Position numbers and translations under genes: made by a program | Shown here: positions 18,157 through 26,777 of the stretch, piece by piece | Layout: each line of letters opens with the position of its first letter | Numbering within the stretch: the stretch's first letter is position 1 | The notes under the pieces: generated by a model | The model's database searches: none | Told to the model about the DNA's origin: nothing | Seen by the model: the letters and a program-made list of their open reading frames with translations, nothing else | Source: Cystobacter ferrugineus | GTDB taxonomy: Bacteria > Myxococcota > Myxococcia > Myxococcales > Myxococcaceae | NCBI RefSeq assembly: GCF_001887355.1 | Contig: NZ_MPIN01000004.1 | Span: 659,733-723,732, forward strand | Direction: 5' to 3' | Length of the DNA: 64,000 nt

Positions 18157-19071
18157 TCAGGGCTGCGGCGCGCTGCGCGGGCGCAACAGCCTCCCCAGCT
18201 TCTCCGGCTTGGTGAGCACGATCGCGTTGCCCACCAGAGCGAGCAGCACGCCCAGCAGCGCCCGGGGCGTCCAGAGGAAGTTCTCGAACACCGTGGACAA
18301 CCCGAGCGCGATCATGGGGAAGAGCACGGTGGCGTAGGCGGCGCGCTCCGCGCCGATGCGCCCCAGCAGGGTGAGGTAGCTGCCGAAGGCCACCACCGAG
18401 CCGAACAGGGCGAGGTAGAGGAGCGAGCCCATGTAGCGCGGGGAGAAGTCGAAGCGCAGCTCCACGCCCTGGGCGAGGGCGAAGACCGTCAGCAACAGCG
18501 CCCCGTAGGCCATGCTGTAGGCGGTGCTGGACTGGGTGGGCAGTCCCGCCGCGCTGTTGCGGGCCGAGGCCATGTTGCCGAGCGAGAACAGCAAGGTCCC
18601 CATCAATGAGAGGGCGATGCCCCGGCCGGAGTTGCTGTCCAGGTTGAAGCGCGCCAGCTCGGGCCAGAACACCAGCAGGATGCCCACCAGCCCACATGCC
18701 GCGCCCACCAGCACCGACGAGGCGACCTTGCGGCGGAAGAACAGCATCCCGTTGGCGATGTTCAGCAACAGGGACATGGAGAAGATGACGGCGACGAGCC
18801 CCGAGGTGAGGTAGGCCGACGCCATGTAGAAGCACAGGAAGTTGGTGGAGAACATCAGCGCCCCCACCAGGGCCATGAAGAAGTGATCCTTGGGCTTGAA
18901 GCGCAGCGGCAGGCCCCGGGCCAACACCCAGGCGAACATCAGCACCGCCGCCAGCGAGAAGCGGTAGATGATGGATGCAGCCGGATGCACCACCCCGAGC
19001 TGCATCTTGATGGCCAGCCAGGTGGAGCCCCAGATGAGCACTGTCACCGCGTACAGCAGGGCATTCGTCAT
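18157..19071 (-). CDS. EamA/DMT-family exporter, last gene of the hydroxyphenylglycine operon
   Basis: 304 aa, ten predicted membrane helices in two EamA halves (first half starts YAVTVLIWGSTWLAIKMQLG, the canonical EamA opening). The family exports amino acids and small metabolites. The ATG at 19071 overlaps the stop of the aminotransferase by 4 bp (ATGA), so its translation is coupled to it. This placement suggests export of hydroxyphenylglycine or a derivative; the substrate is an inference. Confidence 0.9.
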   Translation of the reverse strand: MTNALLYAVTVLIWGSTWLAIKMQLGVVHPAASIIYRFSLAAVLMFAWVLARGLPLRFKPKDHFFMALVGALMFSTNFLCFYMASAYLTSGLVAVIFSMSLLLNIANGMLFFRRKVASSVLVGAACGLVGILLVFWPELARFNLDSNSGRGIALSLMGTLLFSLGNMASARNSAAGLPTQSSTAYSMAYGALLLTVFALAQGVELRFDFSPRYMGSLLYLALFGSVVAFGSYLTLLGRIGAERAAYATVLFPMIALGLSTVFENFLWTPRALLGVLLALVGNAIVLTKPEKLGRLLRPRSAPQP

Positions 19072-20372
19072 GGGCGCCGTTCCTCGAGGCAATCTTGAAT
19101 GAGCCGGGCCAGACGTTGGATGCCCTCCTCGATCCGCGCCGGGGCGAGATAGCTGCACGACAGCCGCAGGGCTCGCTCGCCACCACCCTCGATATAGAAG
19201 TAGCGCATGGGTGTCCAGAGAACGCCGTAGCGCCTGGCGGAGCGCTCCAGCAGGGCGTCATCCACCTCGAAGGGAAGCTGGACGACGAGGAAGAAGCCGC
19301 CCTGGGGGTGATTCCAGCTCACTCCCCGCGCCCAGGCCGCGTCGCGGGGAAAGGCCCGCTCCAGTGCCCGCAGCGCGGTCTCCATGTTCTCGCGGTAGAA
19401 GCGGATGGCCTGCTGGTTGGCGGCCAGCAGGGTGCAGTCGTTCTCCAGCAGCAACCCCCCGACGAGCGCCTGGGAGATGGGCGAGGTGTTCACCGTGACC
19501 ATGCTCTTCACCTTGGACAGCTCGTCGGCGAGGAGCGTCTGCTGGCCGGCATCATCGATGACGGGCTGATCCGCGAGGGTGTAGCCCACGCGGGCCCCGG
19601 GGAAGCCGGACTTGGCGAAGGAGCCGAAGTAGATGACCCGCTTCTGCTTGTCCAACGCCTTGAGGGTGGGGTGCCGCTCGCGCTCGCGGGAGAAGAGCCC
19701 GTAGGGGTTGTCCTCGAGCAACAGGAAGTCCTCACGGGCCGCGGCCTCCAGCAGCCGGTGGCGCAGCTCCAGGGAGAAGCTGTTGCCCGAGGGATTGGAG
19801 AAGTCCGGGATGACGTAGAGGGCGCGGGGCCGCTTGCCCTCCGCCCGCGCCGCCCGCACCTTGCGCTCCAGGTCTTCCAGGTCCAGCCCCTCCGGCCCCT
19901 CCTCCACGGGGATGAGCTCGATGTCCAGCAGCCGCGCGGCCCCGACGATGCCGATGTAGCAGGGCGAGCTCACCAGCAGCACGTCGCGCGGGGTGGCGCA
20001 GAGGGCGCGCAGGGTGATGAACATCCCCTCCTGGCAGCCCACGGTGACCACCACCGATTGGGGATCCACCAGCATCCCCTCGTCCTTCTCCAGCATCCGG
20101 ACAATCAGCTCCTGGATGTGGCCGTTGGTGCGCCCGTACTGGAACAGGCGCGTGCGGACCTGGGCCTCGGTGAAGCCCTGCTGCTTCTCGAGGTAGCGGA
20201 CGTAGCCCTGGAGCTGGGCCGCGAGGCGTCCGCTCTCGTAGAAGCCCTCATAGGTCCTCCCCGGGGCGAAGGAGATGGCCTCCGGAAAGCGGAGCGTCAC
20301 CTCGTTGAGGAAGTTCATCACTTCCAGGGAGGAGTGGGAGAGGGCCGGGTGCAGTGAGTCTTTGCGGAGCAT
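19068..20372 (-). CDS. hpgT: PLP-dependent aminotransferase, HpgT-like (hydroxyphenylglycine aminotransferase)
   Basis: 434 aa, fold-type I. The N-terminus LHPALSHSSLEVMNFLNEV is characteristic of HpgT enzymes of glycopeptide pathways as I recall them. Pyridoxal lysine is K254 in YFGSFAKSGFPGARVGY; the PLP-ring Asp/Asn region is VIPDFSNPSGNS. HpgT transfers an amino group (from tyrosine in actinomycetes) onto 4-hydroxyphenylglyoxylate, giving L-4-hydroxyphenylglycine and regenerating 4-hydroxyphenylpyruvate for HmaS. Sits 33 bp after the dioxygenase gene and is coupled to the exporter. A MocR-type regulator is excluded by the absence of an N-terminal HTH. Confidence 0.85.
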   Translation of the reverse strand: MLRKDSLHPALSHSSLEVMNFLNEVTLRFPEAISFAPGRTYEGFYESGRLAAQLQGYVRYLEKQQGFTEAQVRTRLFQYGRTNGHIQELIVRMLEKDEGMLVDPQSVVVTVGCQEGMFITLRALCATPRDVLLVSSPCYIGIVGAARLLDIELIPVEEGPEGLDLEDLERKVRAARAEGKRPRALYVIPDFSNPSGNSFSLELRHRLLEAAAREDFLLLEDNPYGLFSRERERHPTLKALDKQKRVIYFGSFAKSGFPGARVGYTLADQPVIDDAGQQTLLADELSKVKSMVTVNTSPISQALVGGLLLENDCTLLAANQQAIRFYRENMETALRALERAFPRDAAWARGVSWNHPQGGFFLVVQLPFEVDDALLERSARRYGVLWTPMRYFYIEGGGERALRLSCSYLAPARIEEGIQRLARLIQDCLEERRP

Positions 20373-20405
20373 GGGGATGCGAGCCTGGAGGCTGAGGATG
20401 CGCGC

Positions 20406-21305
20406 CTAGATGCGGCCTTCCCACAAGACAGGGCAGATCGCCGGGTCCGAGTAGTCCGGGTGGCCCTCGGGCGTCTTGCGGCACAGGACGTCGTGGTTGT
20501 AGGCGAGCAGCGCTCCCGAGGAGAGGTGATAGGGACGGTACTGGTTCTTGCGGTCCTGGTAGTGCAGGGAGAAGGCACGCCGGGGTTTGGTGCTCAGGTT
20601 GGCTCCGCTGCCATGGTACGTCAGGCAGTGGTGGAAGCTGACCTGCCCCTTCTTGAAACGCATGGGCACCTTGCGCACCACGGCGCCGTTGAACCGGGCG
20701 TTCTCCTCCAGCATCTGCTCCAGTTCGCTCTTGTCCCGGTGCAGGAAGTGCTTGGTGGTGGTGTCGTTGTCGCCCACTTCCTTCCAGGTGTGGCTGCCGT
20801 CCACCATGACGATGGTGCCCATCTCCTCGTCACAGTCGTGGAGGGGAAGGAAGGCGGTGAGCATGTCGTTCGAGGTGCAGGTCTTCCAGTAGTGCCGGTC
20901 GAAGTGCCAGGGCACCACGGTCTCGTCCCCCTTCAGGTTCGGGGGCTTGTACATCAGGGCGCTGTTGAAGAGGCGGAGCTGATCCGTGCCGCTCAAGCGC
21001 GCGGCGATGGCTCCGAGTACGGGCTTGGCGAGAATCTTCGCCATCACGGTGCTCTCGTAGAAGACGTAGTCGTTGTTGCGCGTGGTGTCCCCGTGGGACG
21101 GCTCCCAGTAGGCGATGCGGGGAGGACGGACCGGCAGCTTCCGGTCGCGATGGCCCGCGTAGTAGCGGTCCTGCTCGGCCGCCAGGGCGTCGATCTCCTC
21201 GTCGGAGAAGATCTGGCGAGACAGGTACCAGCCGTGCTCGCGGTAGAAGGCCACCTCCTCGTCGGTGGGCAATAGGGCTTTGTCGGCGTCGCTCAGTGTG
21301 AACAT
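20406..21305 (-). CDS. phytanoyl-CoA dioxygenase-family Fe(II)/2-oxoglutarate oxygenase
   Basis: 299 aa from the ATG at 21305. Facial triad: His134 and Asp136 in PWHFDRHYW, distal His231 in LTYHGSGANLS, with a 2-oxoglutarate-binding Arg about ten residues later (TKPRRAF). The family hydroxylates or halogenates small molecules; no halogenase-type Gly/Ala replacement of the Asp is seen, so hydroxylation or desaturation is expected. It lies between hydroxymandelate oxidase and HpgT genes (80 and 33 bp gaps), so its substrate is probably hydroxyphenylglycine or a precursor. This enzyme is not part of the canonical four-step route. Confidence 0.88.
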   Translation of the reverse strand: MFTLSDADKALLPTDEEVAFYREHGWYLSRQIFSDEEIDALAAEQDRYYAGHRDRKLPVRPPRIAYWEPSHGDTTRNNDYVFYESTVMAKILAKPVLGAIAARLSGTDQLRLFNSALMYKPPNLKGDETVVPWHFDRHYWKTCTSNDMLTAFLPLHDCDEEMGTIVMVDGSHTWKEVGDNDTTTKHFLHRDKSELEQMLEENARFNGAVVRKVPMRFKKGQVSFHHCLTYHGSGANLSTKPRRAFSLHYQDRKNQYRPYHLSSGALLAYNHDVLCRKTPEGHPDYSDPAICPVLWEGRI

Positions 21306-21385
21306 GGTGGAGTCGATGGGGGTGACAGGGCACTGACGCTTCTGCAGCGCCGGTGCCAGGGTTGGGTTCGCGGGTGTCCGGCCGC

Positions 21386-22471
21386 TCAGGGAGCGTGGAC
21401 GAGAGAAGAGTCGATTTGATCGAGGGAGGGACGTCCGGCCAGGGCCATGGCCAGCTCGAGCTCGTCGCGCAACAGGGAGAGGACGTGTCCGACGCCCTCG
21501 GGACCGGCCGCCGCCAGCCCCCAGAGCACGGGCCGCCCCACGAGGACGGCGCGCGCCCCCAGTGCCAGGGCCTTGAGCACGTCCGTACCACGGCGCACGC
21601 CACCGTCCATCAGCACCTCGCAACGGCCGGCGACCGCGCGGACGACCTCGGGCAGGGCGTCGAGCGCGGGGAGCACCCCGTCGAGCTGCCGGCCCCCGTG
21701 GTTGGAGACGATGAGCCCCTCGATGCCCAGGGAGGCCGCACGGGCCGCGTCCTCGCCTGTCATCACGCCCTTGAGCACCAGCGGAAGCCGGGTGATGGAG
21801 CGCAGCCAGGCGAGCGACTCCCACGTGAGGCTCGGATCAATGGTTTCCCGGGCATGGGTGGCAACGGCGGAGGCTCCTGGCTGGCGCGCATGGAGAGCGG
21901 CGACGAGTTCCTCGCCAAAGTTCTCCGCCCGCACGTGCGCCGGCAGGCTGAAGCCGTTGCGCACGTCACGCTCGCGCCGGCCCAACCGGGGCGTATCCAC
22001 CGTCAAGACCAGCGCCTTGTACCCGGCGGCCTCGGCGCGGCGGATCAGGGCCTCGGTGACCTCACGGCGGCGGAAGCAGTACACCTGGAGCCACAACGGG
22101 CCCTGGGCCCCCTGCGCGACATCCTCCAGCTTCCGGCTGGAGAAGGTGCTCACCACCGTCAACGCCCCCACCGCCCCCGCCGCGCGCGCGGTGGCCACCT
22201 CGCCCTCGGGATGCGCCAGGCAGTGGTAGGCCATGGGCGCGATGCCCACGGGAAGGGAGACGGGCGTGCCCAGCAACTGGGTGGACATGTCGCACCGCGC
22301 CACATCCACCAGCACCCGCGGCCGGAAGAAGACGCGCTCGAAAGCGGCCCGGTTGGCGCGCAGCGTCTGCTCCTCGCCACTGCCTCCCTGGAAGTATTCC
22401 CAGTGCGAGGCCTCCATCTTCTCCCGGGCCAGGGCCTCGTAGTCCCCTACACAGACAGGCCGCATCCTCAA
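21386..22471 (-). CDS. hmo: FMN-dependent 4-hydroxymandelate oxidase (Hmo-like)
   Basis: 361 aa, the length of glycolate/lactate-oxidase-family enzymes. FMN-binding barrel with LPVGIAPMAYH, LWLQVYCFRRRE, VLTVDTPRLGRRERDVRNGF, LVLKGVM, and the catalytic SNHGGRQLDG (His about residue 260, Arg three later), then MDGGVRRGTDVLKAL. The family oxidises L-2-hydroxy acids. Translational coupling (ATGA overlap) to the hydroxymandelate synthase gene assigns 4-hydroxymandelate to 4-hydroxyphenylglyoxylate. Without the context it could be any mandelate or lactate oxidase. Confidence 0.88.
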   Translation of the reverse strand: MRMRPVCVGDYEALAREKMEASHWEYFQGGSGEEQTLRANRAAFERVFFRPRVLVDVARCDMSTQLLGTPVSLPVGIAPMAYHCLAHPEGEVATARAAGAVGALTVVSTFSSRKLEDVAQGAQGPLWLQVYCFRRREVTEALIRRAEAAGYKALVLTVDTPRLGRRERDVRNGFSLPAHVRAENFGEELVAALHARQPGASAVATHARETIDPSLTWESLAWLRSITRLPLVLKGVMTGEDAARAASLGIEGLIVSNHGGRQLDGVLPALDALPEVVRAVAGRCEVLMDGGVRRGTDVLKALALGARAVLVGRPVLWGLAAAGPEGVGHVLSLLRDELELAMALAGRPSLDQIDSSLVHAP

Positions 22472-23535
22472 GACCTCGCCTGCTCGCGTTCCACCGCCTC
22501 GTAGAGCGCGCGGATGTTGGCCCCACCGAAGCCCCGCGCCTGCTTGCGCTGGATGAGCTCGAAGAAGAGGGTCTTCCGGCTCACGTTGGGCCGGGTGAAG
22601 GTCTGCAACAGGTAGCCCCAGCGGTCCCGATCCGCGAGGATGTGGAGGGAGCGCAGCACGGAGGTGTCCTCGTCCAGCTTGCCCACGCGCTGCTCCAGCA
22701 CGTCGTAGTAGGCATCCGGCGTCTCCAGGAACTCGACCTGCTGGGCCCGCAGCCGCCTGATGGCCGCGGCCATGTCCTCGGTGAGGAAGGCCACATGCTG
22801 GACACCCGGACCTCGATGGAGCGCGAGGAACTCGGAGATCTGCCCGGAGTCATCGCGGTTGCGCGGCTCCATCATGACGAAGCAGATGTTCCCCGAGCGA
22901 TCCTGCACCGCCTTGGAGTTCATCCCGCTCCGCTCGGTCGCCACGTCCTCGTTGTGCGAGGTGTGCAACCCGAACACCCGCTCGTAGAAGCCGATGGTCT
23001 GATTCAACGTGCCCGCTTCCAGGCAGATGGCCAGATGGTCCACCCGCACGAAGGCATCGGCCACCGGTGAAGGGGAGGTTTCGACTCGCTGGTACAGTCC
23101 GGGCATGAAGTCTTCCTCCGGCAGCTCTCGCTGCACGAAGGAGTGGACGACGTCCCCCATCCCACCGACGGTGGCACGGATGAGCCGGCCATTGGCTCCC
23201 TCGAGGATCACCGGCTCCATCACCGGGCGCGCGCCGCGGGCGACCGCCTCCCGGAAGGCGCCCACCGCATCGGACGTGCGCAGGGCAATGTCCTTGAGCC
23301 CATCCCCATGGAGCTTGACGTATTCGGCCACCGCATCGTCTGGCGTCAGCGCCGAGGTGAGCAGCAGCCGCGTCTTTCCCTGTGCGAGCAGCAGCGAGCG
23401 CCGATCCTGCATTCCCGTCTCGGGTCCTGCCTGCGCCACCAGTCGGAAGCCAAAGGCTGTGCAGTAGAAGTACGCCGCCAGCCGTGCATCCCCCACATAC
23501 ATCTCAAGGTAGTCGAAGCCGTCCCAGGAGAACAT
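22468..23535 (-). CDS. hmaS: 4-hydroxymandelate synthase (HmaS, HPPD superfamily)
   Basis: 355 aa non-heme Fe(II) dioxygenase with two vicinal-oxygen-chelate halves. Iron ligands: His167 (VDHLAICLE), His247 (GVQHVAFL), Glu326 (LFFELIQR); spacings 80 and 79 residues equal those I recall for Amycolatopsis HmaS. Segments MNSKAVQ, SGQISEFLALH, TPDAYYDVL, HILADRD and ALYEAVE also resemble HmaS more than HPPD. It converts 4-hydroxyphenylpyruvate to (S)-4-hydroxymandelate, the committed step to hydroxyphenylglycine. First gene of the operon. The alternative, homogentisate-forming HPPD, is disfavoured by the coupled oxidase and HpgT. Confidence 0.88.
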   Translation of the reverse strand: MFSWDGFDYLEMYVGDARLAAYFYCTAFGFRLVAQAGPETGMQDRRSLLLAQGKTRLLLTSALTPDDAVAEYVKLHGDGLKDIALRTSDAVGAFREAVARGARPVMEPVILEGANGRLIRATVGGMGDVVHSFVQRELPEEDFMPGLYQRVETSPSPVADAFVRVDHLAICLEAGTLNQTIGFYERVFGLHTSHNEDVATERSGMNSKAVQDRSGNICFVMMEPRNRDDSGQISEFLALHRGPGVQHVAFLTEDMAAAIRRLRAQQVEFLETPDAYYDVLEQRVGKLDEDTSVLRSLHILADRDRWGYLLQTFTRPNVSRKTLFFELIQRKQARGFGGANIRALYEAVEREQARS

Positions 23536-23989
23536 CGCTCAATCCTTGTGCTCAACCAGAAAAGTTGGATTTCGCTCTTTAAACAAAAGGAGCTGGAAGC
23601 GCCAGGGAAAACGTTTTTCGATTCAGCGACAATCTGGGTTGATAATGGAATCAACGCGGCCTCGGGAGGTGCGCTCCCTTCACGCAAGTACATCGCTTTC
23701 CCCGGTGCCAGTGCATCCAGAACGAAATGTTCCGTCAGGAGGGTGTACGTCGGGTTTCTTATCCTGCAAGGATTTGCTGAAGGCTGCGAAAGCAGGCAAT
23801 GAGAAGAGCCCTGTGCATGGGCGGGCTTCTCACTGGCCCACCACCTTGAACTTGGAGAAGTGCAACGCGGACGTCACGACACGCTCCGAGGCGGAGTGGC
23901 CCCTCTCTCCCCGCCCACCGTCCGGCGCGCGGCCCTGGTGACACCCGTCAGCAGGCGCCCTGCGTTCGCCATCCGCGATGCGCTGTCGC
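23536..23989. promoter_or_regulatory. promoter region of the hydroxyphenylglycine operon
   Basis: AT-richer 450-bp gap upstream of hmaS. A symmetric element GTTGAT-AATGGA-ATCAAC (23638-23655) lies about 100 bp before the hmaS start and is the best operator candidate. A minus-strand tail just after the TPR gene (around 23830-23880) reads SALHFSKFKVVGQ before a stop and may be another gene stump. No divergent regulator gene is present. Confidence 0.35.
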
Positions 23990-25126
23990 TCACCGCTTCG
24001 GCGGAGTGTCCACCGACTCGAGCAGTTGCCGGGCATGCCCATGAAAGGGGTGCTCTGGCGGCAGGTCGTCCACGAGCTGTCGGGCCAGGGCGTTGCCCTC
24101 GGCGGTCCTCTTGTTCCTGGAGAAGGCCAGCGCCAGGTTGAAGATCGGCTCGGGACGGTCGGGCGCGCGCCGCCGGGCCTCTTCGAGCGTCGTGATGGCG
24201 CGCTCCGCGTAGCGCGGGCCCTGGCGCAGCAGGAACAGGCTCAGATCATTGCACGGCTCCCAGTCCGTGGGGTACTTCGCGCTCGCCTCTTCGTAGGCCC
24301 GGATGGCCTCGTCCACCAGGCGCAGCCCCTCGCACGCCCTGGCCTCCAGCAGCTTGAGAGCCAATGAGCGCGCACCGTTGTCCTGCGCCTCGCGCACGAG
24401 CTTCAGGGCCTCGCGTGGGCGGCCACGCTCCAGGAGTTCCAGGAGATGCCCGACCAGGGCGGCGTTGGGCTCCACGTCCGTGGGCGGGTTCATCAGCTCG
24501 AGGAGCACCTCCGCATCGGGTACCTGCTCCAGGCCCAGCTTCAGGAGCCGGTCCGCCGAGCGGTGCTTGCCGCGTTGCAACAGCAGCTCCACCAGGAAGC
24601 GCCACGCGCGCGCGTCCCGCTTGTCCAGACGCAAGCAGGAGACGAATTGGCGCGCAGCCGGCCGGGCTCGGCCCAAGGCCATCCACGTGCGACCCAGCTC
24701 GAAGTGGTAGGCGTGCGCCAGCGGGTCGAGCGCCACGGCGCGCTCCAGCGGCTCGCGGGCCGCTTCGCTCTTGTTCGACCGGTTGAGCGCGCAGCCCAGG
24801 CCATAGAGGGCCTCGGTCCGGGTGGGGGACTGGGAGGCGAGGAACTGGTAGATGATCCGGGCCTGTTCCCACTGCTGGCGTTGCAGCGCCAGGGCGGCGC
24901 GCACCAGCGCCACTTCTTCCCGTGCACCCTGGGCGGAGGCGAGCTGGAGCATCGACTCGGCCCGGACCTGGTCGTCCGCCAGCAACGCCACCTTGGCCAG
25001 GGTGAGGAGGGCCTCCGCGTCGTTGATGTTCTTGCCCAGACGTTGCTTCGCCAGGTCCTCTGCTTGTTTCACCTGACCTGCTGCCAACAGCTCACCGAGG
25101 GATGACGTCACGTTTCCTGTACTCAC
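23990..25126 (-). CDS. tetratricopeptide-repeat protein
   Basis: 378 aa, all-helical, at least eight TPR-like units (e.g. AEALLTLAKVALLADDQVRAESMLQLA; TEALYGLGCALNRSNKSEAAREPLERAVALDPLAHAY abbreviated here by its ends; EPIFNLALAFSRNKRTAEGNAL). No signal peptide or catalytic domain. Probably a cytoplasmic scaffold. Divergent from the Ala/Gly-rich protein gene. Specific partner unknown. Confidence 0.85.
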   Translation of the reverse strand: MSTGNVTSSLGELLAAGQVKQAEDLAKQRLGKNINDAEALLTLAKVALLADDQVRAESMLQLASAQGAREEVALVRAALALQRQQWEQARIIYQFLASQSPTRTEALYGLGCALNRSNKSEAAREPLERAVALDPLAHAYHFELGRTWMALGRARPAARQFVSCLRLDKRDARAWRFLVELLLQRGKHRSADRLLKLGLEQVPDAEVLLELMNPPTDVEPNAALVGHLLELLERGRPREALKLVREAQDNGARSLALKLLEARACEGLRLVDEAIRAYEEASAKYPTDWEPCNDLSLFLLRQGPRYAERAITTLEEARRRAPDRPEPIFNLALAFSRNKRTAEGNALARQLVDDLPPEHPFHGHARQLLESVDTPPKR

Positions 25127-25207
25127 GCGCTCATGATGGGAATGGGGTGAGGTCAGACATACCGCACTCCTCGCCTCCGAAAAGCGTGGTCTCGAGAGCC
25201 GATCGAT

Positions 25208-25239
25208 ATTGAGACAATGTATTCGTATTGCGTTTCAAT
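25208..25239. promoter_or_regulatory. inverted repeat in divergent promoter region
   Basis: ATTGAGAC - 16 nt - GTTTCAAT (one mismatch), in the AT-rich intergenic region between the TPR gene and the Ala/Gly-rich protein gene. Candidate operator or extended promoter element; weak evidence. Confidence 0.25.
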
Positions 25240-25339
25240 GATGGCACGAGGAGTTCACACCCACGTTCGTGGCTGATGGCTGTGATCGCGTTCGTCGCGG
25301 AGCAATCAGTTGCAGTCCCTCTTTGAAAGAAGCACGCCC

Positions 25340-26527
25340 ATGGCCACCATCAAGCATCGAGCCCCTCGTCCCATGGCCCCTCTCTTGCCGCACGGTCAGT
25401 CCTCCAAGGCATCCGCGGAATCCAAGCCACAGCCGCCCCCCGCCCCCGCGGGACACGCGCTCCGTCGTGCGAAGAACCTGGACTCGCCGGAGCTCGCCAA
25501 GCCCCCGCCCGAGCCCCCGGGTCCCGGGCAGCTCAAGCGTGCCGCGGCGCTGGAGGGGCCGCCCCCGCCCAGGGTCCGGCCTCCGGACAAGGCGAGCGCC
25601 GCCTTGCTGGGCACCCTCGCTCCGCAGCCGCTGCACGTGGGCCAGGGGCACGCCGACGTGGGGACCGTCGGGGACTTCCGGCTGGACAAGCTGGAGGATC
25701 GTCCCGCGGCCGACAAGAAGGACAAGCTCCTCGGCACCAAGGTCGAGAACAAGCGCGAGCACGCGTACAAGAAGCTGGAGTTCAAGAACGTCAACGGCAC
25801 CGCCAGCAACAACCTGCTGGCGGTGGGCCAGTCCAAGATGAAAGGCTCCTACTTCAAGGACCGCGAGAAGGGCCACCTCGAGGCCCAGGGCAAGGCGGAG
25901 CTCGGGGCGACCGTGACCACGGTGAAGTACGAGAACACGCACATGGGCCGCCTGGGCACCACCCAGACCAAGGCGTCCGTCGAGGCGGGGGCCACCCTGA
26001 CGGGCGAGGGCGCGCTGAAGGCGTCCCGGAAGGAGCCCGGGGTGGCGTTGCACGCCAAGGGCGAGGCGCTCGCGGGCGTGAAGGCCGAGGCCAAGGTCGA
26101 GCACGCGTTCAACAAGCACGCCAGCGTGGGGGCCGAGGGCAGCGTCACGGCGGGCACCTACGCCAGCGGAACGGCCACGGCCGTCTTCGACAAGGAGAGC
26201 CGCACCGCCATGGTGAAGGTCGCGGGCCTCGGCCTGGCGGGCGCGCAGGAAGTTGGCCACGGGGAGGTGAAGATGGGGCCGGTGCGCGTGTCCGGCGGCG
26301 CCGGAGCCATCCAGGGTCTCTACGGGGGCGCCTCCTTCGCGGGCGGCATGAACAATGGACGCCTCGGGTTCACCGCGGACGTGGGGGCGTCCCTGGGCGT
26401 GGGCCTGCGCGCCCGGGTGGGCGCCAACGTGAACCTGAACCCCGTCTTCGATGCCGCCCATGGCTTCGGTGACAAGATGAAGCGGGGCCTGCACCCGTCG
26501 TCCCACGCGTCTCCCGCGATGGCCTGA
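25340..26527 (+). CDS. proline-rich/alanine-glycine-rich protein of unknown function
   Basis: 395 aa from ATG 25340. A TTG at 25310 with GGAG 7 bp upstream would add ten residues and is a real alternative. Residues 1-~100 are proline-rich and disordered; ~100-190 are Lys/Asp-rich and charged; ~190-395 form Ala/Gly/Val-rich repeating segments (EAGATLTGEGALKAS; VGAEGSVTAGTYASGTATAV; GLRARVGANVNLNP) that could be amphipathic strands or a glycine-zipper helix pair. No signal peptide, no catalytic motif. Repetitive Gly/Ala cores of this kind occur in pore-forming or polymorphic-toxin carrier domains, but I cannot assign it. Confidence 0.75.
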   Translation: MATIKHRAPRPMAPLLPHGQSSKASAESKPQPPPAPAGHALRRAKNLDSPELAKPPPEPPGPGQLKRAAALEGPPPPRVRPPDKASAALLGTLAPQPLHVGQGHADVGTVGDFRLDKLEDRPAADKKDKLLGTKVENKREHAYKKLEFKNVNGTASNNLLAVGQSKMKGSYFKDREKGHLEAQGKAELGATVTTVKYENTHMGRLGTTQTKASVEAGATLTGEGALKASRKEPGVALHAKGEALAGVKAEAKVEHAFNKHASVGAEGSVTAGTYASGTATAVFDKESRTAMVKVAGLGLAGAQEVGHGEVKMGPVRVSGGAGAIQGLYGGASFAGGMNNGRLGFTADVGASLGVGLRARVGANVNLNPVFDAAHGFGDKMKRGLHPSSHASPAMA

Positions 26528-26550
26528 CTTGCTCCGGGGCACGTGGGGAG

Positions 26551-26568
26551 GACTCCTTCCGCGGAGTC
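26551..26568. terminator. hairpin after the Ala/Gly-rich protein gene
   Basis: GACTCC-TTCCGC-GGAGTC, 6-bp stem, 24 bp after the stop codon. Short and without T-run. Confidence 0.3.
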
Positions 26569-26777
26569 GCTGGCCGCCGCGAAGGTGTCAACGGATTCGA
26601 ACTCGACCTTGCCCAAAGTCTCGAGGCTCCTCTGAGAGGGGAGAGTCCGCAGGCGAGAAGGCGCGAGGGCCTCTGCGACGCCGGGGATGAACACCCGCAG
26701 GAGCACGATCCATCCTGTTCGGTGCTGGCCCAACTGGGGGCGGGGTCTGCTAGGGTAGACCTCGGAGGTATCCCACT

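Noticed and set aside
22468..23535. Ordinary 4-hydroxyphenylpyruvate dioxygenase of tyrosine catabolism
   Set aside because: HmaS-like segments and coupling to an Hmo-like oxidase and HpgT-like aminotransferase favour hydroxymandelate synthase; no homogentisate genes nearby.
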